This document shows, in pieces, positions 44,430 through 54,740 of a DNA stretch of 64,000 bases. The position numbers and the translations under genes were made by a program. Position 1 is the stretch's first letter, and the number at the start of each line of letters is the position of its first letter. Source of the stretch: Takakia lepidozioides (lineage: Eukaryota; Streptophyta; Takakiopsida; Takakiales; Takakiaceae); the NCBI GenBank assembly GCA_030704615.1, contig CM060731.1:84858756-84922755 (forward strand), given 5' to 3'. The notes below the pieces were generated by a model. The model saw only the letters and a program-made list of their open reading frames with translations. It was not told the DNA's origin and made no database searches.

Positions 44430-45312
44430 TCAAAGAGGGTTCGAGGTGAACCCTTGCTCAAGGTGGTGCCAAAAGCTGCATCATGAGCGGTCGCAAGCAA
44501 TGTTGTTGCAGTAAGGTGCCACATATGCACCTCCGAATATGTGTCCTCTCCTTTCATTTCGCAGATAACAATGGTCATCAACTTTCTGCAATGTGGGTCG
44601 TATACGTGTGCCCCCTTTGTCACCCAATCGTGATTGGTAATTTGCCTGATGTGGTCGAACATGACCCAACAATTTGAGAGGTCTCCACTGGTCCTCCTGT
44701 TCACCAAATCGACACCGCTCCCCGGTCCGGACGTTGACATCTTGAATATGAAGCACATGTCCGTCTCTGAGCCTTGACTAGGAAAGAGGCTGCCCTGGAT
44801 GAAGTCGTAGCCGCATGTGCGCTTCACTTCCAAGATAGACTGCATGTCTGATCCTTTCCCGATTTGCTTCTTGTAGCCGATAATGTGGTTCCTGACATTG
44901 GGGCTGCACACATGGGAGACAGCTTCCAGCAGCTCCTTCATGTCCCCCTCGCCCAGCTTCTCTCTTGTGCTCCCGTCATCCAACATTATTTTGTGTATTG
45001 CAATTCAATTTTCAGATGCGAGTTGTATCTGCTTTGGTTTTGCGCCTGGCCTCAACCTCACCTCCTTCGTGATAATATTGTGGGCCTATTGAAAAGCAAT
45101 TCTGGAATTGCCTCTGGCGAGGGGGTGGTCATGCTTTCCGATGTGAATGCATGCTCTGGTGCACGCAGGGCCGATGGTCCCGACGTAGTACTGTTTGGCG
45201 TTGCACACGGACATGTATGTTGGTGCTGCGTTGCAACGGGCACACTTGAACGTTCTTGGAGGAACTCTACCTTGAGGACAAAATGGGGTCGTCGAATTGC
45301 CAATCTAGTCTG
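44430..45312 (-). pseudogene. Middle part of a DDE-transposase-like gene, minus strand
   Basis: From 45300 down the minus strand one frame reads FKCARCNAAPTYMSVCNAK, YYVGTIGPACTRACIHIGKH, DHPLARG and VRLRPGAKPKQIQL, a Cys/His-rich zinc-binding segment. After a break near 45010 the 186-codon frame 44986-44426 reads LGEGDMKELLEAVSHVCSPN, SILEVKRTCGYDFIQGSLFP, then GAHVYDPHCRKLMTIVICEM and KGEDTYSEVHMWHL. The last part, a beta strand MTIVICEM followed by E-D-T and an amphipathic MW helix, resembles the RNase H-like core of MULE-type transposases (first Asp/second Asp region). I infer that it belongs between the N-terminal piece (42258-43000) and the SWIM piece (47370-48125). Confidence 0.45.
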
Positions 45313-45845
45313 TCTCATTCTTAAACTTTGGATCGCGGTCCGAGACAATATCCTTCGGGACTCCATGATGCTTTAAGACGTGGGCGAAGTAAAGTCGCCC
45401 TGTTTCCTGCGCCGTTGCCGTCTCCTTGGTGGGGATGAAATGGCCCATTTTATTGAACCTATCCACCACCACCATTTTTTGCATCGAATCCTTTTGACAG
45501 CGGCATAGCAGTCATGAAATCCATCGAGACGCTTTCCCAAGTCCCCTCTGGAATCGGCAAGGGTTGTAACAGCCCCGCTTGCTTTTTGTACTCGCTCCGG
45601 TTTTGTTGGCATGTGGTGCATGTCTTGACATACTCCTCTGCCTCCTCCCTCAGTTTGGGCCAGAAATACTCTTTCTTCAAGAGTGCCGCAGTGCGCTTGG
45701 CTCCGCCGTGGCCCGCAAGCGGGCTATCATGGCATTCTCTCAAGAAGCTATCTCTGATCCCTCCCTTCGGCACGTAGAGACGCTTTTGCTTATACCAGAG
45801 CAGTCCATTTTGCAAGTGGAACTGCGATTTAACCCCCATCCTCAA
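45313..45845 (-). pseudogene. Chromovirus integrase N-terminal half, minus strand
   Basis: Reading leftward from 45845: GGIRDSFLRECHDSPLAGHG and the HHCC zinc finger (H...H...C-x2-C, ending KTCTTCQQNR), then GTWESVSMDFMTAMP with the first catalytic Asp (SMDF). After a run-on frame change near 45470 come VVVDRFNKMGHFIP and KHHGVPKDIVSDRDPKF with the second catalytic Asp region. Similarity stops immediately after DRDPKFKNE near 45312, where the transposase-like gene begins. The missing catalytic Glu half is exactly what is present, in plus orientation, at 43012. Confidence 0.85.
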
Positions 45846-45848
45846 GTC

Positions 45849-47297
45849 CTACATCACGGACTTCGCCAACTCATCCTTCCGGCAAGCCTTCCGGATCTTC
45901 CTTTGGAGCGCCGTCTCGCCCCTGTACACCAACAGGAGCTGCTGCTTTCTACTTAAAGCATTGGCCACCACGTTGTCCCGTCCCGGTTTGTACTGGATAT
46001 CCATGTCGAACACCGCCAAAGTATCTTGCCACCTAAGTTGTTTTGGGGACAACTTGGGTTGCGTGGCAAAATACTTCACCGTGACATTGTCCGTGAACAC
46101 CTTCACTGGGTTGGAACCAACATAGTGGCACCAAAGCTCAAGACAGTGCACCACCGCCTTCATCTCCTTCTCGTGCGTCGGCCACCGTCGCTCCACTTCA
46201 TTCAGTTTCTTACTTTCGTAAGCCACCGGACGTCCATCTTGCATCAGTACACCCCCAATCGCGAAGTCCGACGCATCTGTATGAATCTCGAACGGACGAT
46301 CGAACTCCGGGATTTTCAAGATTGGAGCTTCCGCCATCCGCTGCTTCAATTCAGCAAAAGCTTGGCCACAAAAGGTGTTCCATGCCCAGACTGTGGATTT
46401 ACACAGAACGTCTGACAGCGGCCCCGCGACCTTGGCGAAATTTCTCACATACTTCCGGTAATAGGAGGCAAGTCCTAGGAAGGATCGCACTCCCGGGACC
46501 GAAGTCGGAGGCTCCCAATCCAAGATTGCCCTCACCTTCCTGTCATCCATTCTGATCCCATCCTGTGTAATCACATGCCCCAGGAACTCCACTTTTGTGA
46601 CCCCGAATTCGCACTTTGAAGCTTTGGCATACAGCTTCCCTTCCCGCAATTTCTGGAACACCCTTTTGAGGTGCTCCAGGTGCTCCTCCTTTGTTTTCGA
46701 ATACACCAAGATGTCGTCAATGTACACGATCACAAAGTCATCCAACCACTCCTGGAAAAGGCTGTACATCAGCGTGCTAAAGGTCGCGGGAGCGTTGGTG
46801 AGTCCAACAGGCATCACCAAGAACTCATATGAACCATACCTTGTCCTGCACGCGGTCTTCTCCTCATCTCCTTCCGCCACTCGAATTTGATGATAGCCGG
46901 AGCGCAGATCGATCCGGCTGAAATACTTCGCTCCTGCCAACCGATCGAAAAGGTCGTCGATCCTTGGCAAAGGGTACCGGTTTTTGATAGTCACCTTATT
47001 CAAAGCCCTGTAATCGACACACATCCGCAGCGTCCCATCCTTCTTGTCTACGAATAGCACCGGGGCTCCGTAAGGTAACTTACTCGGCCGGATGTACCCC
47101 TTTGACATTAGATCTTTGAGCTGAGTCTTCAGCTTGACCAACTCTCTGTGGCTCAACCGGTAGGGCGCCTTGGCAGGCGGTTCCGATCCCGATATCACCT
47201 CAATCTTGTGGTCAACTCCTCTTCGCGGTCGCAAGCCGCTTGGTAAATCCTCCGGCATCACATCCTGGTATTTCTCCAAAATCCCCTTGATCCACTG
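45849..47297 (-). CDS. Chromovirus reverse transcriptase and RNase H, minus strand
   Basis: A continuous 476-codon frame starting [15 protein letters not shown]. Reverse-transcriptase motifs: [73 protein letters not shown] (catalytic YIDD), [11 protein letters not shown]; RNase H follows with [40 protein letters not shown], and a tether ending [11 protein letters not shown]. All catalytic Asp/Glu positions I can place are present. Gag, protease and the first pol codons are missing: the sequence jumps at 47297 from pol into the first ~67 bp of an LTR. It is nearly identical in protein to the plus-strand copy at 63280-64000. VMPVGLT replaces the usual VMPFGLT. Confidence 0.92.
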   Translation of the reverse strand, partial: QWIKGILEKYQDVMPEDLPSGLRPRRGVDHKIEVISGSEPPAKAPYRLSHRELVKLKTQLKDLMSKGYIRPSKLPYGAPVLFVDKKDGTLRMCVDYRALNKVTIKNRYPLPRIDDLFDRLAGAKYFSRIDLRSGYHQIRVAEGDEEKTACRTRYGSYEFLVMPVGLTNAPATFSTLMYSLFQEWLDDFVIVYIDDILVYSKTKEEHLEHLKRVFQKLREGKLYAKASKCEFGVTKVEFLGHVITQDGIRMDDRKVRAILDWEPPTSVPGVRSFLGLASYYRKYVRNFAKVAGPLSDVLCKSTVWAWNTFCGQAFAELKQRMAEAPILKIPEFDRPFEIHTDASDFAIGGVLMQDGRPVAYESKKLNEVERRWPTHEKEMKAVVHCLELWCHYVGSNPVKVFTDNVTVKYFATQPKLSPKQLRWQDTLAVFDMDIQYKPGRDNVVANALSRKQQLLLVYRGETALQRKIRKACRKDELAKSVM

Positions 47298-47363
47298 CCC
47301 CCACCACAGGGGCAGCCCCTTTTGTGTCCCGACCCCCTGCCCTCAAGGCAAAGGGCCGCAACA
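47297..47363 (-). mobile_element. First ~67 bp of a chromovirus LTR fused directly to pol
   Basis: On the minus strand it begins TGTTGCGGCCCTTTGCC (47363), the counterpart of TGTCGCGGCCCTTTACC at 11570, and follows that LTR as far as GGTGGGGGCAG, where pol (TGGATCAAGGGG) starts. The rest of the LTR, the leader, gag and protease are deleted. Confidence 0.8.
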
Positions 47364-47369
47364 TGCAAT

Positions 47370-48127
47370 GAGATGATTCGGAGGAGCTCGTAGGGCGGTG
47401 TGCCTGCCCCTTGCTTCACATGGAGATTTGTGTACGCAAAGTTTGTAGAGACCACACTGAAGGAGTTCTGGTTCTGCAGGCACGACATCATGTCGTGTGT
47501 GTTCGGCAAGCCCAAGTATGGTGTACAAGGCATGCTTGAACCACCAGCAGTCTGGCATGTGGCAACTGGTACAGATCTTACCCTGGAGGAGGCAAACGCT
47601 CTGGGATGTGCAAAATTTTGACTAGTGGAGAGGACAGACGTTCCTCGAAATCCAATTCCCAATCGTCATCCTCCTCCCACAAGAAACTCTTCACCCCGCA
47701 TACCGGTGGGTGACCCCGCAGCTTGCAGACCGACCTATCGGTGGGAGAAACTGAAAAGACGGCGGCCACCAACAAAGGCGAATGACACCAGGATGGCCAA
47801 CGCTCTTGTAATGCCCTGCATTGTGCAAAGTTGCAGGGATGTTCCTCACCCCGAGATGGGGCGCATATTTCAGTTGTCCACAGCTGGGTCCGCTACGCGC
47901 AGTGTCGTGTATGCAATCCCGGTTTCTCAGTACCCAGCCTGCAACTATGAGGACTTCCTTGTTATGGAATCGAAGAACGCAGCATACGTCCCCTGCAAAC
48001 ACCTGTATTACATTTTTCTGAAGCGCATGAGGTGCATATCCGCAATGGACGTCTTCATCCATGCTCCAACACTGAGCTTCAACGAGCTGCACAAGGCTCT
48101 CAGGCATGATACAGGGAGAACTGGTTG
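47370..48127 (+). pseudogene. SWIM-zinc-finger C-terminal part of a transposase-like gene, copy C
   Basis: Two plus-strand frames follow the LTR edge. The first (47400-47621) reads LKEFWFCRHDIMSCVFGKP and TDLTLEEANALGC. The second (47625-48128, 167 codons) starts with a Pro/Arg-rich linker and continues CRDVPHPEMGRIFQL, VVYAIPVSQYPACNYEDFLV, and AAYVPCKHLYYIFLKRMR, ending with HAPTLSFNELHKALRH. Cys in PACNYEDF and C-x-H in VPCKH make a SWIM-like zinc finger. The same blocks occur in copies A (14 kb) and B (22 kb); this is the best preserved. It probably completes the gene begun at 42258. Confidence 0.5.
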
Positions 48128-48128
48128 A

Positions 48129-50872
48129 CATTCCACATTCGGGAAAGAGAAAGTTGCAAGACAATTTCAGCCACTTTCATAGTTGCAATAGCGGTGCTAC
48201 TCTATTTTATCGACATGTAGAACTGACAATCCCACCCAATTCTATTACATTCATCTTCTTGCAACATATTTTTTTGGCAGGAAATATACATTTGGTGGTG
48301 CCGCGTTTCCATGGCTTTAGGTACATTTTGGTGCCACAATGCATGGAATGTGGCCGTTGACCCTGAATGGCATGGGCATGCTTTTTTATTTAGGTTCTGT
48401 CTATTAATGGATCCGAGGAAAGCCTTTCATTGTATGCAGATACAGGGGTTTTCTGGCCCTATTTCGGTGCCGTTATTGAACTGTATAGTGCACAGTGCTT
48501 CCTTGTTACTGCTCTTCATTCATTTTGTGGAGATTTCGTAGCCCATTGTGGCGTATTCATCCGCCTTTATCCGAAAACTCCGATTTGCTACCAATACAAT
48601 GACACTATACTGCAAATGTGATGCCTTTACAAGATTGCAAGTGTTGTGTTCTAGTGGGAAGACTCCTACTGCACATTCCTGCATTCGCATACTGCACCTT
48701 GTGCACACAACAACCCAAACGACAAAGGACACGTCCCAGCAATACTGGAAGTCAATTGCAAAAAACCTTTACAGAAGATTATCCAAGCATGTATATTCCT
48801 CATATAGCACTGGGAAGCTACGATACTTCTGGAGGGAAATGTATATGCCATGAGCACTACAACAGATACCGGCTTTAACGTCTGCCACATTTTCCCAGTC
48901 GTAACATATATGTTTGCAAAATGCAAGGGGGCAGTCCCGGTTGCCAATTGTGACCACCAGAAGTCGTATATGTCACCTTGTACCTCCGCCACGTCCGGAT
49001 CTGCGGTCAAACACATTTGACTAGATAGGGGAAGATGGTAGATACGACTACGAGTCATGCCAAAACTGCAACAGGATGACGTGGGCATGGGAATGTATGA
49101 CTGCCAGTATTCACGACTGCACGTGGCGATTGTCGATTGCCCAAGGAGTGTCTAGGTGGACGATGTAAAGATAAATGGATGAAACAAATGCAGGATGTGA
49201 TTGCAAATGACGACGTGTCAACATATCATTGCTCGCGGGCACTAAGCCACACCCTGAAACTGAATTGCGTGTCTTCTAATAGTTATATGAATGAATGAAT
49301 GAATGAATGATTAGGATGAACTAGGATGAATGACGATGAATGTGCTCGAATTTAGGGTTGTTAGGTCGCAATGTTGCAGGGGCTGGGACTTGGTGTTTTT
49401 TGGGGTCTGCATCTTCTTAGTGCCGAAGCATCACGATAGCAAGCCGTGTTTTAATCTCTGCCCGCTCAGCTGCACCGTGGTGGTTCTCATAGACCAATCC
49501 GACTTTACCTACTTGACTACACAAGCAGCACACACAAGAGGTCATCTTGGGTTCATGGTCAGTCAAATCCTCCATGGGTAATGACACAAGGTCAAGGACA
49601 ATATGGTGAGGGCACCTTCTTCTTCGACCTAGTTCAGCATGTTTTTCCCTCTCATCAGACTCGGCCCTGAATTTGCAGCACGGAGCAGAGCTGGCACGAG
49701 TTTTTTAAAGATCCTTCACGATGGTGCGACAACCGCAATCGCAAGGTGTGGTTTTTTCTTAGTGTACGACGTGAAGAAGTTTTTATGTCCTGTAAATGTG
49801 GGCGGTTGGCTCTTGTTAGTACCATGATTTGGTATTCTATGCGGAACCACATCACGCAGACTGGGAGAACATCTATCAAGTACCAACACAGTGGACAGCA
49901 CAGCAAGAGTCTGTAAGGGGAAATTATAGTGGGAGTGTATCGAATGTGCCAACGTTGAAGAAAAAATTAAAGGAAGTTGTCGAGCCCTACGATTTCAACA
50001 ACCCTAATGTACGTGCATGATTTTTCTGAATTCCAAGTATTCGTAGTTTGGACATGTGTCATGATGTTACAACTACTGGCTCAGTTCGATGGAAGAATAG
50101 ATAATCAAAACACTAATCTGGAACATAACCCTCTCGTATCGATGGGCATCGGAACTACTCCAAGTTCTGTTCCTAGTAAGCCATGTAGGTTTCAGGACCA
50201 TTGTTGTAAGACGTTTAGCAGTATATTGTCGTTTGGGAAAGAAAATTACTTGTAGATCTGCTTTTGTAAACGTAATTGCAAGTCTAAGTTAGGACAGAGT
50301 TGTAGCTAAAACTTGTACACCACATAAACTGAACGCATCTACACAGCTTCACACAATCTGGATCATTCTTGAGTATATGAATCTCTTGAAAACCCATCTG
50401 GAAAGAAAAGGGAACTGGTAGATCTAGATATAAAGAAAAAAAATACACACCATGATAGAAGCATGGTGGAGCTATTGTCAACCAGCAGGTCTCTAGAAAG
50501 AATCTACTTAAACATGAATAGAAGTTTGAACTACCAATTTGCCTGTTTTCCCTCGGCAAGTAACTAAACTTTGCAGACTTTGGATTTTGAGAAAAGCTAG
50601 TTGTTTTCATGTCACAAGGCCAAGGACAATGTGGTGAGGGCACCTTCCTCTTCAACTCATGTTTTCCTTCTTATCGAGTCGTCCCTAGTTTTCCATGTTG
50701 AAGTCTGCAAGTTAGCTGGTACCTTGTTGACATGTACTTAAGTCAGACTAGGTTGATTGATGTTAGGATCTGATTTCAGGAAGGCTTTGGAAGTACAAAA
50801 ATTGGGTTTGAAGCTCTGGAGTATGTTATCTGAATGTAGGGAAAGCTGAATCAATAGAATGCAGGCTATCTT
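48129..50872. other. Gene-poor stretch with small repeats
   Basis: No domain-bearing frame. Structures seen: (GAAT)n at about 49287-49310; a ~75-bp tract AAGGTCAAGGACAATATGG ... TTCTTCTTC at 49593-49660 that recurs at 50613-50690 (AAGGCCAAGGACAATGTGG), with its end seen again near 51028. A plus-strand frame 49829-50020 (TLKKKLKEVVEPYDFNNPN) is unremarkable. Confidence 0.45.
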
Positions 50873-51013
50873 ATGAATATGAGCTTGGCAGCCCTAAAAA
50901 GGGGCGCAGAGGTCCATGGTTATATTGTCAAAGCTGGAATTGTAGTAGATGTCATGTTGAACATTGCCCTAGTGGACATGTATGCCAAATGTGAGCCCGG
51001 CAATCCTGGAAAA
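50873..51013 (+). pseudogene. Pentatricopeptide-repeat (PPR) fragment
   Basis: The 47-codon stretch reads MNMSLAALKRGAEVHGYIVK, then AGIVVDVMLNIALVDMYAKC. A-L-x-x-G-x-E-V-H-G-Y-I-V-K-x-G followed by DV..N.ALVDMYAKC is the signature of plant PPR proteins of the PLS type, which bind organelle RNA. The upstream frame has a stop at 50855-50857, and the downstream sequence turns into the AACCTATTTGAGC tract, so only a single repeat and a half remains. It was probably captured or left over from a large family. Confidence 0.8.
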
Positions 51014-52090
51014 GTAAGCAAAGGGAACTTTCTTCTTCAACCTATTTGAGCCTGTTTTGCACCATCCACTAGAAGAGAAACCGGCTTTTTCCACGGGTAT
51101 ACCATCTCACACCTAGCACATTCCACGGCTTTTATCACGGGTCTATAGAGTGAGCCAAGGTGTGGGTCAAAATATGCCCTAACTGTGGGGTGTCTTACAT
51201 GTGATCCACACCCGAGGCAAGAACGGTGTGAAAACAGCCATGAGCGTGGCGGGAGTTGGCTTAGTTTACATGGCATGTTACACACATGTGTGAAATGGGA
51301 CCATAGAATTTCCACATTGTGGTGTATGGGGAGTTTGAGAATGATGCCCTTGGAAAATGATCATGAGCTTCATGTTCATGTTTAGAAATTTGCACGATGG
51401 GCTAGTAGCAAATGAAGAATCACCCCCTGCTACACCCCATTTTCAATCTCTACATTATGAAGTCTATAATGCCCTTGGTGAAATGAGCATGGGGATCGCA
51501 TTCAAAGGTGGCCCCGTTCCGTTGCAACCTATGACACAACTAGGACAAACAGGCATAGGCATGATTTACACTTTTTGCCACAAATCACTTGCATCATCCT
51601 TACGTTGAACTCCTTGTCTATGTGACATGCTTGGGGGGCTGCTATTTCATGAGCCATGAGCCATGAGCGGCATGAGCCATGAGCAGAGTCGTAAGTGTGG
51701 AAAAAAACATGAGCAACACTATTTTCCGGAAATGAGTGTCCGCGGGAATAGGGTTTAGGGTGCCACGGTCATAGGGGGAGAAGGACCTCCCGATGAAGGA
51801 GGTTCGGCAATGTTATTTAGAATTATATATTGAAAGGCAATGTTTCGCGAATGGTAGGGTGGTACTGCTCTGTACAATGGGGGCCCATTTCAGCCTACCA
51901 GCCATTTGCAAAATCCACCCACACTCCCAATCCCAAACGAAATGAGCAATGACGCATTCTGGGAACGATGGACACAGAATAGAATAAAAAGAGGGCACAA
52001 TGAGGTTTTTATTGATCCACATGAATTGCATTTGAAGCACGTCTACTGTGCTGATTGTGCCATCAAATCTTGAGCCCTGTGCCTACTGAA
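51014..52090. other. No gene; dispersed repeat copy at 51630-51775
   Basis: Bases 51630-51775 on the minus strand resemble 9110-9215 (GCTCATGCCGCTCATG, ATGAAATAGCAGCCCCC). Several ATGAGCC units repeat at 51649-51680. The remainder is unique non-coding sequence. Confidence 0.5.
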
Positions 52091-52096
52091 TACAAG

Positions 52097-52867
52097 TCAC
52101 GTTGTCAATGGGACTTCGACTGCTCTCAGAACTAGCTCATGAGTCATGGGGCTCCTCCATGTAAAGTCGATTGCAGCCGTTGTACCGCCCCTAGTGATGT
52201 TCACCACAATGTCCTGCCCTTCAATCATACCACCATCGAATATGGAAATCTTCACGTTTTCGTCGTCCACACCAATGCAAATGTCCCCATACAATGGAGA
52301 AGAGGAGCGCACTCCTTCAGGAGAATAGGTCTCTCCGATGGAGTCCACCCACATCCAGTGGCAGCAGTTCCACCGCAACAGCATAGCAGTGCGCCTTCTT
52401 CTGCATGGGTGACCGTCGTAGCTGGGAAAATCGGAATCGAGGATGCGCAGGAGCCACGGACTCCTCAGACCAAGATCGTCACCCCGCTCGAAGGCGTAGT
52501 GGCCTACGATATACTCAAAAGCCACCAATGTTTCCACAATCGAACCAGTATCTTCTGTGTAATCTGTGTACCAGATAACAATGTCTCCTGATGTGGCCGA
52601 ATACATTGCATAATCGATGCCTCCAAATGGGCAGTCGTCCCGGTTCCGGAAGCACGGCATCCTTGCAAAGGAGGACCTGAGGACGACTTGGATGCCGATG
52701 ACCTTGCGGACAGCTACGAAGCCCTTAGATTTTGGAAATGATGCGAAGCGGAAGAGCAGTCCGGCCTCCAATAATGGAGCATCTGGGTCACACGTACCCA
52801 CCGACGGAGGTGGAACGTGTTCATCACGCCAGCGGTGGATGAACCCATACATCTTTCTCATCAACAA
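52097..52867 (-). CDS. Unknown family protein, intact copy (256 aa)
   Basis: The uninterrupted minus-strand frame starts MLMRKMYGFIHRWRDEHVPP and ends VLRAVEVPLTT. It shares with the plus-strand frame at 53150-53790 the pattern VLRxSFxRMxCxRNxxDCP, DYAM...SGDI(I/V)(I/V)W, a FERG box, PW.L.I.D...PS..G.P.R.RTA, and near the end (S/F)-DGG(M/I)IEG(Q/H)DIVV. It is Cys- and Trp-rich with alternating hydrophobic residues, suggesting a beta-rich globular domain; no signal peptide or membrane span is evident. I do not recognise the family. The conserved acidic DGG-IEG-DIVV stretch would be the first place to look for function. Confidence 0.6.
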   Translation of the reverse strand: MLMRKMYGFIHRWRDEHVPPPSVGTCDPDAPLLEAGLLFRFASFPKSKGFVAVRKVIGIQVVLRSSFARMPCFRNRDDCPFGGIDYAMYSATSGDIVIWYTDYTEDTGSIVETLVAFEYIVGHYAFERGDDLGLRSPWLLRILDSDFPSYDGHPCRRRRTAMLLRWNCCHWMWVDSIGETYSPEGVRSSSPLYGDICIGVDDENVKISIFDGGMIEGQDIVVNITRGGTTAAIDFTWRSPMTHELVLRAVEVPLTT

Positions 52868-52897
52868 GTTATAGTTTGAGATCTGCCACTGAAGTCC

Positions 52898-52932
52898 ATC
52901 CCCCGGATGGAAATTCGGCGCCGCATTTACAT
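52898..52932. repeat. Single hybrid GGCGCC palindrome between the head-to-head paralogues
   Basis: CCGGATGGAAATTCGGCGCC carries the left arm of the 1-2.4 kb type, while the right arm GCATTTACATCG is of the ATGCGG type found at 54-61 kb. It lies between the two divergent members of the unknown family. Confidence 0.75.
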
Positions 52933-53149
52933 CGAAGAGGGGATGGACTTCGTCGTGTCCAGTGGCTATCGGCCACCTGGCAGTGACTGCTCATAGTTTG
53001 CATGGCAGGGTAGGAAACTGTGAAACGGCTACATTCATGCAGCAGCCAATCTTCATCGGTCCAGGATCCTGTAGGGGGGAAATTTAAATGTGCCCTGGAG
53101 TGTTTGTGAGGAATTGCAGCGTTAGCTTGAACTTTTTCCAGCCACCCGG

Positions 53150-53790
53150 TCCTCCTCCTCCATCCGGGAGCTGCTGTCATTGAGCGTACTCCGCGACTCT
53201 TTTTCAAGGATGTCGTGCCGCCGAAATCCAGCCGACTGCCCTTATCATGGCCACGATTATGCTATGTTCAAACCAGAATCAGGAGACATCATTGTCTGGC
53301 TCTCTGTTTTCACAGACGCTGCTGGAATCAAGCAAGAGTCTTTGCGCGCAATGGAGTATCTGGAGGGCGATTATCGCTTTGAGCGAGGTGAGGGCGAGGG
53401 TCAATGCGGTCCGTGGGTCCTGAAAATTGTTGACCTCAATATACCAAGCTGGAAAGGGATGCCGGATAGATCACGCACGGCCTCGCTTTGGCGCTTGGAA
53501 CTGCTGCCAGTGGACCAGGGAGGACGGCACCGGGGAAAACTATATACGTGCAGATCACTCCGCTCTTCCAGTGTTATGGAGACATTCGGCTGCGTTGCGA
53601 AGACGAATCGCACGGGCACATGAGGCCCACAGTGACCTTGTCAATGTATGATGGTGGTATCATTGAAGGACATGACATTGTCGTCGGCTCCAGCAAGGGC
53701 AGCAGAACGACCGAATTGCAGTTTACCTCGAGGTGCCGCAGCAGTGATGAGCTTGTTTTGAGGGGTATCGAAGTTCCGTCGACTTGGTGA
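53150..53790 (+). pseudogene. Unknown family protein, second copy, frameshifted
   Basis: Homology to the minus-strand copy begins at about 53155 (IRELLSLSVLRDSFSRMSCR), continues through DCPYHGHDYAMF, SGDIIVWLSVF, YRFERGEGEG and RSRTASLWRLELLPVDQ, and passes into other frames near 53530 and 53560 before ending ITPLFQCYGDIRL, LSMYDGGIIEGHDIVV and LVLRGIEVPSTW (stop 53788-53790). At least two indels separate the parts, and the first ~60 residues of the intact copy have no counterpart. The two copies stand head to head, about 290 bp apart, around the hybrid palindrome. Confidence 0.65.
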
Positions 53791-54040
53791 AGCCCATGTA
53801 GAAGGAGGAAGGGCTTAGTTTTGTCTGCAGTTGGTAAATGTGAGACATCGTGTCCGATCAATAAACCCATCGTACCTCACTTCTGTATGATTGTGTTCAT
53901 TGTGTTGAATAACTGTCGGAATTGGCCCACTGTTTACAATTTGATGTCTCATTTCTACAATGTGTCTGTCCGGATGAATATAGCAGAGTAACCGGTATGT
54001 GAGTCATGTGTCAAGAATATACCAGAGTAACGCCATGTCG
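53791..54040. other. 3' flank of the unknown-family copy, no gene seen
   Basis: AT-rich, with AATAAA at about 53860, which would suit a polyadenylation signal for the preceding plus-strand frame. Confidence 0.35.
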
Positions 54041-54045
54041 GACAT

Positions 54046-54740
54046 CGAAATGCGGCACCGCATTTCCATGTGGGACAAGAAAATGCGGTGCATCATTTCC
54101 GTCCAGGTACACGAAATACCAACACGGGTCTATAAATTGGTCAGAAAACGAGGTTGGCATTGCAAATGCGGCGACGCATTTTCAGCTTGGCAATGGAAAC
54201 TTCTTTTTGGACAAGGGAATGCGGTGCCGCATTTCCGTCCAACACTTCGAAAAGTGTGACATTTCCGACCAGCGCGATGGAATGCGTTACCGCATTTCCA
54301 AGAGAGGGTCTGCAAATGGACAAATTGCGATGTCCGTTCTGGAAATGCGGCGCCGCATTTCCATGTCCGTCATCGACTTTTTTTTAACAATGGAATGCGG
54401 TGCCAATTTTTGCTGATGGGCCTGCAGTTCGAACAACGACCATCCCCAATACTGAAATGCGGCACCGCATTTTCAATTCCGCCATATCGACCTCCTTGTT
54501 CGACCTCCTCGTTCGACCTCTGTAAGCGTGGTGGCATCCATGCAATGAGCGGGAGAGGCCAAAACTGGCGTGTGGACAAAGGAAATTAATGGAAATGCGG
54601 CACCGCATTTCCAATTCAGATTACTTTTTACTATGCCAACATTGAAATGAAAATTTAGTCCCTCCCCTGTTTTGGAAATGCGGATGCCGCATTTCCAAAA
54701 GAGGTTCTTAGAGTTGCCAAAATTTTGGAAATGCGTGGGC
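54046..54740. repeat. Irregular array of ATGCGGCGCCGCAT palindromes
   Basis: About eleven inverted repeats are spread at 33-140 bp intervals. Examples: CGAAATGCGGCACCGCATTT (54046), GGGAATGCGGTGCCGCATTT (54217), GGAAATGCGGCGCCGCATTT (54342), GGAAATGCGGCACCGCATTT (54591). Several have one or two mismatches in one arm. The array begins 250 bp after the unknown-family copy and ends about 150 bp before the stop of the minus-strand ParB/methyltransferase-like gene. Confidence 0.9.

Noticed and set aside
49345-49365. Telomere-like TTTAGGG
   Set aside because: Only single isolated TTTAGGG or TTAGGGTT words occur (also near 19005 and 51748); no tandem array.
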